In this document: one piece after another, positions 44,055 through 53,440 of the stretch
Position numbering within the stretch: the first letter of the stretch is position 1
Layout of the letters: each line of letters opens with the position of its first letter
Assembly: GCF_016918735.1 (NCBI RefSeq)
Contig: NZ_JAFFPR010000019.1
Location: forward strand, 62,001-126,000
Reading direction: 5' to 3'
From: Leptospira abararensis
Lineage (GTDB): Bacteria; Spirochaetota; Leptospiria; Leptospirales; Leptospiraceae
Length of the DNA stretch: 64,000 bases
Position numbers and translations under genes: made by a program
The notes under the pieces: generated by a model
The model's database searches: none
Told to the model about the DNA's origin: nothing
Seen by the model: only the letters and a program-made list of their open reading frames with translations

Positions 44055-45836
44055 TTGTGGCAATTTCATCCATATAGTTTACTTCTATTTCTAGCCTTCA
44101 GCTTCAATTTAGTATTGGGGCTATTCGTTTTAAAATCTTACCGCCTAGATCTTGTTAAATATTTATTAATTTTAGTTTTCGGTTCTATGATGTGGACCGG
44201 ATTCTATGGGCTTGATTTCATTTTTATAAGCCCCGCTTTACACAGATCCTTTGTTGCTTTGTTGTACATTGGGGTAGCCATTGCCAATTTGGGGATGGTC
44301 CTTGTCTCTTTAGAATTCACTCAAAACAAACATTTGTTAACCAAAAGATTTTGGGTATTACTGACTATCCAACCTCTACTGATGTTAGCAATTTGTGTTC
44401 TTGATCCAATCTTTAAAACATTAACATTAGATACTTATTTAGTTAATATCAATGGTCGGATCCAATGGATCCAAGTAACGAACGATGCTGGTTTTTTTGT
44501 TTCGTATTTTCTCTCTTTTTTCTGGTCTGTTTTTGTCGCCTATTTATTGATTAGGGGAATCTTCGTCTCGAAATCTACAGAAAGACGAAGGTATTTTTTA
44601 ATTCTTTTCTCTTATTTGTTTATCTGGGTAACGGCCATCTTGCATAAGTTAGGTGTTAGGCCCCTTCCTGGACTTAACGTCACAGCTGTTATGAGCACAG
44701 TTCAAGTGATTTTAATTTTTTTTGCCATTGGTTACTATCGTATGTTCGATTTAGTTCCCTTGGTACGAGGGGAAATTGTAGATGAATTAGATGAAGCAGT
44801 TGTAATCCTCGATTTTAATAATCGAATTGTGGATTGGAATATGGCGGCAGAACATTTATTCTGTACTGCCTCAAAGAACTCTACCTTACTTTCGTATAAA
44901 TATTTTTTTGCATCAGCTCCAGGAATCATTTCGAAACTTGACCACTTATCGGATAAACGCACACTCACAAAATGGATTTGGGAAAAAGACGAAAAGTATT
45001 GGGAAGTGACTGCCAAACAAATTCGAGATGCTAATCGTAAAAAAATTGGAATGGTTCTTGTTTTTCGAGATAGTACTGAACAGAGAAACTTAGAAAAACA
45101 AATGTCTAACGTCAATCGTGAGTTGATGGTTGCCAATGGGACAAAGGATCGTTTTTTATCGATCATTTCTCATGATTTGCGTGGTCCCCTCGCAGGAATC
45201 AAAATGTTACTCAAAGTATTGAATGAGGATCTAAAAAAGAAAGAGGATGCTCTTGCGGGGATGACTCAATCCTTAGTTGATGCCACTGAGTCTGTTTTTT
45301 CATTATTAGAAAACCTTTTAGAATGGTCTAAGTTGCAACGTGGACAGGAAGAGTTTCGTCCCCATTACTACCGGTTGGATAATATTGTAAGGGAATGCCT
45401 GGAACTATTTGTTTTGAGTGCCTCCAACAAGGGCATTACTTTGGAAGTGGATATTCCTTCTCATGCAATGGTGTTTTGCGATGATCGTATGATCATTACT
45501 GTCATCCGAAACTTGGTTTCGAATGCATTAAAGTTCAGTCATAATAATGGAACAATTTATGTGAAAGCTCTAGATGTGGGTGATGACTGGCAAATTTCCG
45601 TCATAGATTCTGGAGTGGGTATGTCTAAGACCACACTAAACAAACTATTTAAAGTAGGGGAAGTGATAAAGTCGACAGGAACTGAGGGAGAAACGGGGAA
45701 TGGGATCGGTCTTTTACTCTGCAATGAGTTTGTTTCCGTAAATGGAGGGACTCTTTTTGCCGATAGTGACGGCGTTTCTGGGTCCCGATTTGTTTTTACG
45801 ATTCCTAAAAAAATGCAAGAGGAGATTTTTTCATGA
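44055..45836 (+). CDS. Membrane histidine kinase (7TM-PAS-HisKA-HATPase)
   Basis: 593 residues with a TTG start 1 base after the bactofilin stop. A 7TM histidine-kinase N-terminal region (about 1-230) precedes PAS (about 240-345), HisKA with H373 in ISHDLRGPLAGIK, and HATPase_c (N box VIRNLVSNALKFSHNN, G1 SVIDSGVGMS, G2 GNGIGLLLC). No receiver is fused and no response regulator follows, so its partner lies elsewhere. Ligand unknown. Coupled to the next gene by ATGA. Confidence 0.9.
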   Translation: MWQFHPYSLLLFLAFSFNLVLGLFVLKSYRLDLVKYLLILVFGSMMWTGFYGLDFIFISPALHRSFVALLYIGVAIANLGMVLVSLEFTQNKHLLTKRFWVLLTIQPLLMLAICVLDPIFKTLTLDTYLVNINGRIQWIQVTNDAGFFVSYFLSFFWSVFVAYLLIRGIFVSKSTERRRYFLILFSYLFIWVTAILHKLGVRPLPGLNVTAVMSTVQVILIFFAIGYYRMFDLVPLVRGEIVDELDEAVVILDFNNRIVDWNMAAEHLFCTASKNSTLLSYKYFFASAPGIISKLDHLSDKRTLTKWIWEKDEKYWEVTAKQIRDANRKKIGMVLVFRDSTEQRNLEKQMSNVNRELMVANGTKDRFLSIISHDLRGPLAGIKMLLKVLNEDLKKKEDALAGMTQSLVDATESVFSLLENLLEWSKLQRGQEEFRPHYYRLDNIVRECLELFVLSASNKGITLEVDIPSHAMVFCDDRMIITVIRNLVSNALKFSHNNGTIYVKALDVGDDWQISVIDSGVGMSKTTLNKLFKVGEVIKSTGTEGETGNGIGLLLCNEFVSVNGGTLFADSDGVSGSRFVFTIPKKMQEEIFS

Positions 45837-46690
45837 AGAAGACAATTGTTGTTACAGGTGCTACTGATGGAATTGGGAGGGTCTCTGCTCATTTCTTTGC
45901 AAAGAACAGGGAAGAATTAATTTTAGTTGGCCGTAATGCAGACAAACTGGCTGCTTTAGTATATTCTTTACAATTAACAGGCGCTACAGTGCATTCCTAT
46001 GTTGCCGATTTGTCCTCTGCAAAAGAAACCTTTTTATTGTCAGAAACCATTCGAAAGAACCATCCGAAGATTGATGTTCTCTTGAACAATGCCGGTGCCT
46101 ATTTTGATAAACATACCTTAACAAAAGAAGGGATTGAATCTACGTTCGCTTTAAATCATTTGAGTTATTTTATTTTAGCACTAGGTTTACTTCCTTCTTT
46201 AAAAAAAGCTGGCGAAGCAAGGATTGTCAACGTGGCTTCGCGGGCACATATGGGCGTTAATTTGGATTTTAGTGACTTACTCGGTGAAAAAGAGTATTCT
46301 GGTTGGAAACAATACCAAAGATCCAAACTCATGAATATTTATTTCACCTATGAACTTGCGGAGCGTTTAAATCAAACTAAGATTACTGTGAATTGTTTGC
46401 ACCCAGGATTTGTAAAAACTAGGTTTGGCCAGAATAACGAAGGTTTGGCGAAATTTCTTTTGACAGTCGCTCAGAATGTTTTTGCAATTTCCGAAGAAAA
46501 AGGTGCTGAAACTTCAATATTTCTTTCAACAGACCCATCAGTAACCTCGGTTTCCGGTAAATATTTCGTTAAAAAGCAAATCGAAAAAAGTTCGGAACCT
46601 TCGTATGAAGTGGCGGCTCGAAGGAATCTTTGGTCGTATACAGAAGACCTTTTGAAACATAAATTTAGTTTTAAATTTCCCGGTTTTTAG
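45833..46690 (+). CDS. Short-chain dehydrogenase, retinol-dehydrogenase-like
   Basis: 285 residues. TGATDGIGRVSAHFF is the cofactor site, NNAGAYF lies mid-protein, and YQRSKLMN carries the Tyr-Lys pair, with Ser in NVASRAH. The layout is of the extended retinol dehydrogenase/WW-oxidoreductase type, commonly acting on lipidic alcohols or ketones. It overlaps the histidine kinase stop by 4 bases and is 3 bases from the cupin gene. Confidence 0.85.
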   Translation: MKKTIVVTGATDGIGRVSAHFFAKNREELILVGRNADKLAALVYSLQLTGATVHSYVADLSSAKETFLLSETIRKNHPKIDVLLNNAGAYFDKHTLTKEGIESTFALNHLSYFILALGLLPSLKKAGEARIVNVASRAHMGVNLDFSDLLGEKEYSGWKQYQRSKLMNIYFTYELAERLNQTKITVNCLHPGFVKTRFGQNNEGLAKFLLTVAQNVFAISEEKGAETSIFLSTDPSVTSVSGKYFVKKQIEKSSEPSYEVAARRNLWSYTEDLLKHKFSFKFPGF

Positions 46691-46693
46691 TTT

Positions 46694-47059
46694 ATGGGTT
46701 TTAAACACCAAACACATCCGATCCAAATTCCAGTACCTGGTGGGAAAACTATTGATGAACATTTTGGGATTCCTTCTTCAGGGAATGCTGATATTTCTAT
46801 CGCACGGATGGTGGCACCCGCCGGTTGGGGTGAACCCTTCCAGACACCTAACTTTGATGAGTGGACATTGATGGTACGCGGTAAAAAACAAATTGAAGTG
46901 GAGGGGAAATTTGTAATCCTTTCTGCCGGAGAGTCCCTTTTTATAGAGAAGGGAACTCGGGTGCGCTATTCCAACCCTTTTCCCGATGAGGCAGAATACT
47001 GGTCCATTTGTACACCAGCCTTCTCAATGGATTTAGTGAATCGGGAACTGGAAACGTAA
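46694..47059 (+). CDS. Cupin-domain protein
   Basis: 121 residues, one cupin barrel: FDEWTLMVRGKKQIEVEGKF and LSAGESLFIEKGTRVRYSNP. The metal-binding His set of classic cupins is mostly replaced (only E/H remnants), so catalysis is doubtful and a small-ligand role is as likely. Close to EutQ-like cupins by layout. It lies 3 bases after the SDR gene. Confidence 0.75.
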   Translation: MGFKHQTHPIQIPVPGGKTIDEHFGIPSSGNADISIARMVAPAGWGEPFQTPNFDEWTLMVRGKKQIEVEGKFVILSAGESLFIEKGTRVRYSNPFPDEAEYWSICTPAFSMDLVNRELET

Positions 47060-47066
47060 AGATTGT

Positions 47067-48299
47067 ATGGGTACTGAGGAGAAACCAACAGCGGACTTAA
47101 GTTTCTTAAAAAAAGAAATGAAACCCGCGCTTTTTCCAGAGGGTTCCCTTATCATTCAACAATATTCGTTAGGTGATTCGTTTTATTTTATAGAATCGGG
47201 TACAGTCGAAGTTTGGAAATATTTAGATGAGAGTAAACAAGAAGTATTAGTCATTGGAGATCTGGTCGCCGGAGATTATTTTGGTGAAATTGCGCTCATT
47301 GACTCTGCACCTCGGACTGTAAATATATCTGCTAAAGAAAACTCGGTTCTCTACAAACTAACAAGAGAAGATTTCCATCGTTTGTTGCAAACAAGTCCTG
47401 AAATGACATTAACTCTTTTGAAATTGTTAACGGCAAGAGTTCGCAATGCAGAACAAAGAGAGAATCAAGTTTTGATTCAAAAGAATATGGAACTTCGCCG
47501 TCAGAATGAAACATTGGAAGAGATGGTAAAAGAAAGGACGGCAAAGTTAACTCAATCTTTGAAAATTATTCAAGAGGATCTGGAAACAGCCAAAACCATT
47601 CAAAGAAATATTTTACCTTTGGGACTTCGACATATAGCACATTTGGATTTTGGATCTCGATTTGAACCAATGACCGAAGTGGGTGGTGATATATTTGATG
47701 TCATTCGTTTAGAAAAATCTAAAATAAGATTATTTTTAGCAGATGCGATTGGGCATGGTGTCCAGGCGGCCCTCATCACTATGGCCATTAAAGCAGAGTA
47801 CGATCATATCAAACACAATGCACCAAACCCGGCAGATGTTTTGTATGCTCTCAATCAAATTTTTATTGATCGTTATGGTAAAAAATCGAATCAATTCACT
47901 GCAGTCATAGTGGACTTAAATTTAGAGGAAAATAGTTTAACTTATTCTTCGGCAGGTCACAATGAGCCTTATGTGGTTACTAAAGATAAGATCATACCTC
48001 TACCTGAGTCTGGGGTGATGTTAGGTTTGGAGAAGGATGTCGAATATTCCAATCATTCCTTACCTTTTGGGTTGGGGGCTCGTTTATTTATGATTTCGGA
48101 TGGGTATTTGGAGCAGGAAAACGACGAGGGAATTCTCCTGGGAGAGGTCAAATTGCTTTCCAGTTTTGAATCTGCTAGGAGTTTGGATCTAAATCTAGTA
48201 GCTACGATCCATTTGTTAATGGATGATTTTCATTCCTTTCGGGGCAAAACATCTATGATGGATGATGTTACGATTCTTGGAATCGGTACGAGTTATTAA
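47067..48299 (+). CDS. cNMP-binding PP2C/SpoIIE phosphatase
   Basis: 410 residues. A cyclic-nucleotide-binding domain (about 20-125: FYFIESGTVEVWK, GDYFGEIALIDSAPRTVNIS) is joined by a coiled coil (about 130-175) to a PP2C/SpoIIE domain (about 195-405: VGGDIFDVI, LADAIGHGVQAA, ISDGYLEQEN, MDDVTILGI). GEIALIDSAPRT carries the phosphate-binding Arg, so cAMP or cGMP sensing is possible. The substrate would be a STAS anti-sigma antagonist, none of which is in this operon. A seven-base gap precedes it. Confidence 0.88.
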   Translation: MGTEEKPTADLSFLKKEMKPALFPEGSLIIQQYSLGDSFYFIESGTVEVWKYLDESKQEVLVIGDLVAGDYFGEIALIDSAPRTVNISAKENSVLYKLTREDFHRLLQTSPEMTLTLLKLLTARVRNAEQRENQVLIQKNMELRRQNETLEEMVKERTAKLTQSLKIIQEDLETAKTIQRNILPLGLRHIAHLDFGSRFEPMTEVGGDIFDVIRLEKSKIRLFLADAIGHGVQAALITMAIKAEYDHIKHNAPNPADVLYALNQIFIDRYGKKSNQFTAVIVDLNLEENSLTYSSAGHNEPYVVTKDKIIPLPESGVMLGLEKDVEYSNHSLPFGLGARLFMISDGYLEQENDEGILLGEVKLLSSFESARSLDLNLVATIHLLMDDFHSFRGKTSMMDDVTILGIGTSY

Positions 48300-48313
48300 A
48301 TAGGAGATAAACT

Positions 48314-49192
48314 TTGGGTTTAATCATTGCATATATTTTGTTTCTTTTGAATTTATTATCGATCATACCAACCATGTATCCGTTATACATTTGGAAGTTG
48401 GTGACAACCGGTTCTGCAAGAAGGTTTGGTGACAGGCTTCTTTTAAAGGTAGGAGAAGCATGGATTGAAAACAACTATCGAATTTCCCGAATGTTATATG
48501 GTGTTCAATTTGAAGTGATTGGAGACGCGTACAAAGAACTGAAACAAGATGGGAGATATATGATTATTTGTAATCACCAATCTTGGTCTGATATTTATAT
48601 CATTCAATCGGTTCTAAATCGAAAGATTCCGCTCATTAGGTTTTTTATTAAAGATTCGTTAAGGTATGTTCCAATACTTGGACATGCTTGGCTTGCTTTA
48701 GATTTTCCGTTTGTAAAAAGAAGTAGCCGAGAACAATTGAAAAAAAATCCAGAACTTGCGTCCAAAGATTTAGAAAACGTTAAAAAAGTTTGTGAAAAAT
48801 TTGTCGGAATGCCTTTTTCCATTTTAAACTTTTTGGAGGGCCACAGAAGGACTCCAGAACGAGTGCAAAAATTATTAAAGAAAAATCCTTACCAACATTT
48901 ACTTCGCCCTCATAGTGGTGGGATTTCAGTTGTGTCCACGGCACTAAAGAATTCGCTTGATGCTTTTATTGATTTAACGATTGTTTATCCTACTGAAAAC
49001 CCAAGTTTCTTAGATTTGATGCAAGGAAAAATCCGAAAACTAAAAGTGTTTGTCGATGTGATTCCTGCTTCCCTTGTTCCAATTGAAGAAAATGAACAAT
49101 TCGCGCCGATGTCAAAAAAAATGAAACGTTGGGTAGATGAGCGATGGTCTATGAAAGACGCTTTGATTGAAAAGGAGAAACAACCAAAATGA
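48314..49192 (+). CDS. PlsC-family acyltransferase (YihG/LCLAT-like)
   Basis: 292 residues, TTG start with AGGAG 7 bases before. The NHQSWSD motif (HX4D) and the FLEGHRRT motif (usually FPEGTR) mark the glycerophosphate acyltransferase family; N-terminal membrane helix about 1-22. The E-G-H-R spelling is seen in the YihG/LCLAT branch. It acylates a lysophospholipid or similar acceptor at the inner membrane. It overlaps the next gene by 4 bases. Confidence 0.88.
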   Translation: MGLIIAYILFLLNLLSIIPTMYPLYIWKLVTTGSARRFGDRLLLKVGEAWIENNYRISRMLYGVQFEVIGDAYKELKQDGRYMIICNHQSWSDIYIIQSVLNRKIPLIRFFIKDSLRYVPILGHAWLALDFPFVKRSSREQLKKNPELASKDLENVKKVCEKFVGMPFSILNFLEGHRRTPERVQKLLKKNPYQHLLRPHSGGISVVSTALKNSLDAFIDLTIVYPTENPSFLDLMQGKIRKLKVFVDVIPASLVPIEENEQFAPMSKKMKRWVDERWSMKDALIEKEKQPK

Positions 49193-50229
49193 AATACTCA
49201 GTAATTAACTTCTTCGTTTTTTCAATTCTCTTTTCTTGTCGGACATTTGCACCAGTTGCTTATGAACCTCCAGTCAAACCAGAACCGGTTGGAGTGTATG
49301 CACCGAATACCGAATTACAAAAATCTATTTTACTTGCCATTGGCAAGGTGAAAGGTTTGGAATCTTTGGATGTCGATACGGATGGAAATATTTACGGCGG
49401 GGATAAAGAGGGACGTATCATTAAGATCTCTTTAAAAGGCGAAATTAAACCAATCGCCAATACCTCTGGTCGACCTTTGGGAATTCAGTTTGATAAACAA
49501 GGTAATCTCATCATTGCAGATGCATATCGAGGTCTTCTTTCTTTGGACAAAGCAGGAAAGTTGACAGTCCTCGTTTCGGGATACAAAGGGAAACCCTTTC
49601 AGTTTACAGATGATTTAGATATTGCGGAAGACGGAAAAATTTACTTTTCTGATGCTTCGGTCTATGAACAAAAGGAATATCTTTATGATCTTTTAGAAGC
49701 AAGGCCGTATGGACGAGTTTTTGTTTATGATCCAAAAACCAAAGAAACAGAACTTCTTGCGGACGAATTGTACTTTGCCAACGGAATTGCATTGTCTAAA
49801 AATGAAGATTTCCTTCTTGTGAATGAAACTTACCGATATAAGATCACAAAACTTTGGTTAAAAGGCCCCAAAAAAGGCGCTAAAGAAACAGTCATTGAAA
49901 ATCTGCCAGGTTTTCCTGATAATATCACTCGTAACGAAAATGGTGATTTCTGGGTAGCTTTGTTTACGGTAAGAAACGATCGTATGGATAATATGCATCC
50001 ATCGCCTGTTGTTAAAAGAATGATTTCCTTCCTTCCTAAATTCCTTTGGCCTAAAGCAGAGCCATATGGATATGCACTTAAAATCAATGGCAACGGCAAA
50101 GTGCTTATGACTTTACAAGACCCTGGTGGAGAACACTTAAAAGAAGTAACGAGCGTATTAGAGAAGAAAAGACAGCTCTATATCGGCAGTTTGTACAATG
50201 ACCGAGTGGGGATTTACGTTTTACCTTAA
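49189..50229 (+). CDS. SMP-30/strictosidine-synthase-like lipoprotein
   Basis: 346 residues. A signal ending in ILFSCRTF gives a likely lipobox Cys17. The mature part is a six-blade-type propeller (LESLDVDTDGNIYGGDKEGR, GRPLGIQFDKQGNLIIADAY, YFANGIALSKNEDFLLVNET, GFPDNITRNENGDFWVALFT). Family members are lactonases, hydrolases or Pictet-Spengler-type enzymes. In an operon that begins with an AfsA-like protein, a lactone-hydrolysing role is tempting but unproven. It is the last gene of the operon. Confidence 0.85.
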   Translation: MKYSVINFFVFSILFSCRTFAPVAYEPPVKPEPVGVYAPNTELQKSILLAIGKVKGLESLDVDTDGNIYGGDKEGRIIKISLKGEIKPIANTSGRPLGIQFDKQGNLIIADAYRGLLSLDKAGKLTVLVSGYKGKPFQFTDDLDIAEDGKIYFSDASVYEQKEYLYDLLEARPYGRVFVYDPKTKETELLADELYFANGIALSKNEDFLLVNETYRYKITKLWLKGPKKGAKETVIENLPGFPDNITRNENGDFWVALFTVRNDRMDNMHPSPVVKRMISFLPKFLWPKAEPYGYALKINGNGKVLMTLQDPGGEHLKEVTSVLEKKRQLYIGSLYNDRVGIYVLP

Positions 50230-50252
50230 GGGAATAAAAAATAAATGATTTT

Positions 50253-50292
50253 TTGCACACCTTGGCCAAATTGGTTTGGTTAAGGTGTGCAA
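50253..50292. repeat. 11-bp inverted repeat over the end of the beta-helix gene
   Basis: TTGCACACCTT (50253-50263) and AAGGTGTGCAA (50282-50292) are perfect complements 18 bases apart; the right arm codes the last residues of the gene ending at 50280. A and T runs lie on the wrong side for either strand, so it is not a standard terminator. Confidence 0.5.
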
Positions 50293-53200
50293 GCGTAATC
50301 GTATTCCACGGCCCCAAGACTTACAGCACCATCACTGCCTGGCCTTGATCCACTTCCATTATAACTGTTTGTAATGATTTGATTCGTCGATTTTGTAATC
50401 AAACAAGAAGTCGTCGGTGTAGGAGTATAATCAGTAGCGGAAACAAAGTTAGGATTGAGATTTAAATTATTTCCAAAGTTCGCGGCAAGACCAAGGGGTA
50501 TGCCTATGCCACAACCGGAAGTGGTCGGGATTCCTCCGCAAAGGTCTGTATAATTAAGTGAGTTTTGTATCACCAAATTAGTACAGTTGAATAAATTATT
50601 GAATTTTATGGCTGTTTGGAGTCCAGCTCCTCCATTATGAATACAAGCATTTCCAACCGTATCGGTATTTAAAAACAAAATGTTATTTTGAATGTCTAGT
50701 GTTGAGGAACCAGAGGTAATGAATATTGGTGTTTGGTTACTGACTCCCGATCCACTACTGATTGTATTGTGATAAATTCTGACGGGAGTGAATACTCCTG
50801 AGAGCTCCATTCCTCTTGCGCGTGCGTTACTATTTCCGTTTCTAATCCAGTTGTTTGACACCAAGAGTGCACCTGGATTAGAAAGTTGGATCCCTGATAC
50901 GAGGGTCGCCGTCGATGAACCTGTCGCTGTTCCTAAGCGGAAAGAATTTTCGTTGATAGTAGAGGCTGCGTTAAGTGATGCCCCACTGATTCCAACTGCG
51001 TAAGCAGTGGCTGTTGTTGAAGTAGCATTCCCCACAATGAAAACATTGTTTTCGACACTTGAGGTTCCACCGCCAGATCCAATGTAGATCCCCATAGAGT
51101 AGGCTGCAAGTGAGTTAGTGGCATTTCCCGTTTGTATCACATTTCTTCTAACTGTATGTCCAGCAGACAAATACATACCATAAGATGCGTAAATAGTGTT
51201 GGATCCTGAAGTGATAAGATTCCCTTGGGTTGGTGAACCAACTTGTATGCTTGTGGCAGATAAGAATCGGATCCCAATGGATTGGTAGGCATTAGCGGCT
51301 GTAATAATATTTCCAGAAAGAATGCCAGTTGAACTTGCTCCCGTTTGTATATCTAGTCCAATACTTAAGGAAGATGTTGTGATTAATGGATCACTATTTA
51401 CTTGCCCACCAGAGAGTGTATTGCCACGTATGTTGGACACAATCAGTCCGGCAGAGCCATTATAGAACACAGCTCTAGATTCTGCATCGGCAATCAAATC
51501 ATCACCCCCACCATTGATGGAATTACCTAGAAGGATGGGAGTGAGTGTTGCTGCGGAGGACATATAAACACCTGCAGACTTGCACGCAGGATTTGAACAC
51601 TTTCCGCCACCAATCTCATTGAGAATTAAGTAGGGATTGCTATTTAGGGCAAATACACCGTAAGTACCGCCAGTTCCTGATCCACCATTGATTTTGTTAT
51701 TGATGAATCGCATAGTATTAGTCGCATTTAGAGAGATACCAGCCATGAAGGGAGCAGGAGCTATTCCTGCTTTGATATCAAAACCAGATACTACTGTAGT
51801 TGCTGCGACGGTTCCATCGGCATAGATGGGGGAACATGGTGTCGTTGATGTAGAGGCAGCACAACTTGCGGGTGTAGTAGCCATTGTTATAATGGATGTA
51901 TCAAGTGTTGTATCGCGAGTTGAAAAGTTTGAACTTAAAGTATAACTTCCATAAAGGGAGACACCTGAAACAATTTGAATTCGATCTCCAACGGCAGATG
52001 AATCGTAAGTACCAGCTTCTACTAACACAGCACAATCTCCAGATCCACATACACCAAAATCATTGATGGCTGATTGAATATTTCTTTTGGGACTAGCGGC
52101 AGTTAGCCCGTTATTGGTATCTAGTCCTGTTTGTGATACATAGCGAATATTAGATGGAATCAGGTAGAGTAAGGTTACCGAAGAAGAAAGAGGATGACCA
52201 CTCACACTCAAACAATTTAGAGTTAGGGTTCTATGTCCAGTCAACCAAGAATCGGTTGCTGCTGGTGCAACGATAAGAGTGTCATTGGTAAGAGTTGTCG
52301 TTGTCACTGAGTATACTACTGGAATTCCTAAGTTAGTATTGAGTGTTCCCACTGAACCAGTGCAACTGGCAGCATTGATTTCTGCAGAAAATTGTAGACG
52401 TATACTCTCAGACGGTTGGAGAATTCCTCCATTGGAAGGAAGAAAAGACAATACGCTAAAACAATTGGCAGTCACAGAAATGGTTCCTGTCACTGTACCC
52501 CCAGTGGAATCTAAAACACATTGATGATTCGGTGGTGTTGAGACCACTTGAAGGCTGTAAGTATTATTAGTGATAATATTAGTTGGAAATCTATGCAATC
52601 CATTGGTTGGGATAGAAAGAACTTCCGAATTATTATTTCTAATAATGAGTGTACCTGAGGCGATCCCAACGGCTGTGATTTCAATGGGAAAGGCTGTGGA
52701 ATTACATGCAATGGCGATGTTTGTGACATTATTGCCTGAGATGAAATTGGAACCGTTTGTTACGAGACAATTCTGAACGGGATGATTAGGTTGTGTGGTT
52801 ACGGTAACATTATAAGCAGTTCCATCCAAGTAAGTTTGTGTGAACGCAAAAGTTCCTGAAGCCACTGCTACATTGAGTGTGGATCCATCTACAGAGTTCG
52901 TAAGGACAAGTCCGGTGATTCCATCTAGGCCCGTGATGGTACCACCAATCGTATAACGCAATGGATCACAATTGACAATAATAGAATTAACATTCCCAAA
53001 GCCAACGACTCCTATCCCGCCAGCTATGTAACAAGTTTGCACAGGAAGGGTGGGTTGTGTCTTAATGGTAACAGTGAAATTACTTCCTGTTGTTAGCGCT
53101 GTAATAAATTCGTAACTACCATCCGAATTGACAACGATCGTTTCTGCTCCTGAATTTAGATCAATGGCGAGTCCAGATCCAAGTAGTCCGGATACTGTGA

Positions 53201-53357
53201 CTGAAACTTTATAGGGTCCTGTATTGACTAAACTTCGCAACTGAAGGAAGTCGCCGACTGATTGCAAAACTCCTTTGGATAGACTGGGGATACATGCCTG
53301 AAAAAGAAAGACGGGGATGAGGATGGCATTCCTAAAAAATTTTGCAGAACTCTTCAT
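50280..53357 (-). CDS. Large exported lipoprotein: Ig-like repeats and parallel beta-helix
   Basis: 1025 residues from ATG 53357; a TTG at 53378 would add 7. A signal with FLFQACIP gives lipobox Cys22. Residues about 40-330 hold repeats rich in Thr/Asn/Gly, three of them ending in a cysteine-bearing strand (TCYIAGGIGVVGF, NCLVTNGSNFISGNN). A DUF1565/right-handed beta-helix follows (about 420-1020: DTNNGLTAASPKRNIQSAIN, VLVEAGTYD). The protein is probably at the cell surface; beta-helices act as adhesins or carbohydrate-binding/cleaving scaffolds. No catalytic residues are evident. It is a single gene. Confidence 0.78.
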   Translation of the reverse strand: MKSSAKFFRNAILIPVFLFQACIPSLSKGVLQSVGDFLQLRSLVNTGPYKVSVTVSGLLGSGLAIDLNSGAETIVVNSDGSYEFITALTTGSNFTVTIKTQPTLPVQTCYIAGGIGVVGFGNVNSIIVNCDPLRYTIGGTITGLDGITGLVLTNSVDGSTLNVAVASGTFAFTQTYLDGTAYNVTVTTQPNHPVQNCLVTNGSNFISGNNVTNIAIACNSTAFPIEITAVGIASGTLIIRNNNSEVLSIPTNGLHRFPTNIITNNTYSLQVVSTPPNHQCVLDSTGGTVTGTISVTANCFSVLSFLPSNGGILQPSESIRLQFSAEINAASCTGSVGTLNTNLGIPVVYSVTTTTLTNDTLIVAPAATDSWLTGHRTLTLNCLSVSGHPLSSSVTLLYLIPSNIRYVSQTGLDTNNGLTAASPKRNIQSAINDFGVCGSGDCAVLVEAGTYDSSAVGDRIQIVSGVSLYGSYTLSSNFSTRDTTLDTSIITMATTPASCAASTSTTPCSPIYADGTVAATTVVSGFDIKAGIAPAPFMAGISLNATNTMRFINNKINGGSGTGGTYGVFALNSNPYLILNEIGGGKCSNPACKSAGVYMSSAATLTPILLGNSINGGGDDLIADAESRAVFYNGSAGLIVSNIRGNTLSGGQVNSDPLITTSSLSIGLDIQTGASSTGILSGNIITAANAYQSIGIRFLSATSIQVGSPTQGNLITSGSNTIYASYGMYLSAGHTVRRNVIQTGNATNSLAAYSMGIYIGSGGGTSSVENNVFIVGNATSTTATAYAVGISGASLNAASTINENSFRLGTATGSSTATLVSGIQLSNPGALLVSNNWIRNGNSNARARGMELSGVFTPVRIYHNTISSGSGVSNQTPIFITSGSSTLDIQNNILFLNTDTVGNACIHNGGAGLQTAIKFNNLFNCTNLVIQNSLNYTDLCGGIPTTSGCGIGIPLGLAANFGNNLNLNPNFVSATDYTPTPTTSCLITKSTNQIITNSYNGSGSRPGSDGAVSLGAVEYDYACTP

Positions 53358-53440
53358 ATTCTCTAGTTTATACAACAATTGAAGGGGGGAAACATTGTCA
53401 TTTTGTTTACGTCTAATCGAATAAAAGTAGGATTACACTC

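Noticed and set aside
50253..50292. Terminator for the beta-helix gene or the large operon
   Set aside because: The stem is strong but not followed by T residues on either strand.
51000..53200. Tandem DNA repeats or phase-variable tract in the beta-helix gene
   Set aside because: The repeats are only at protein level with diverged codons; no simple-sequence tract is seen.
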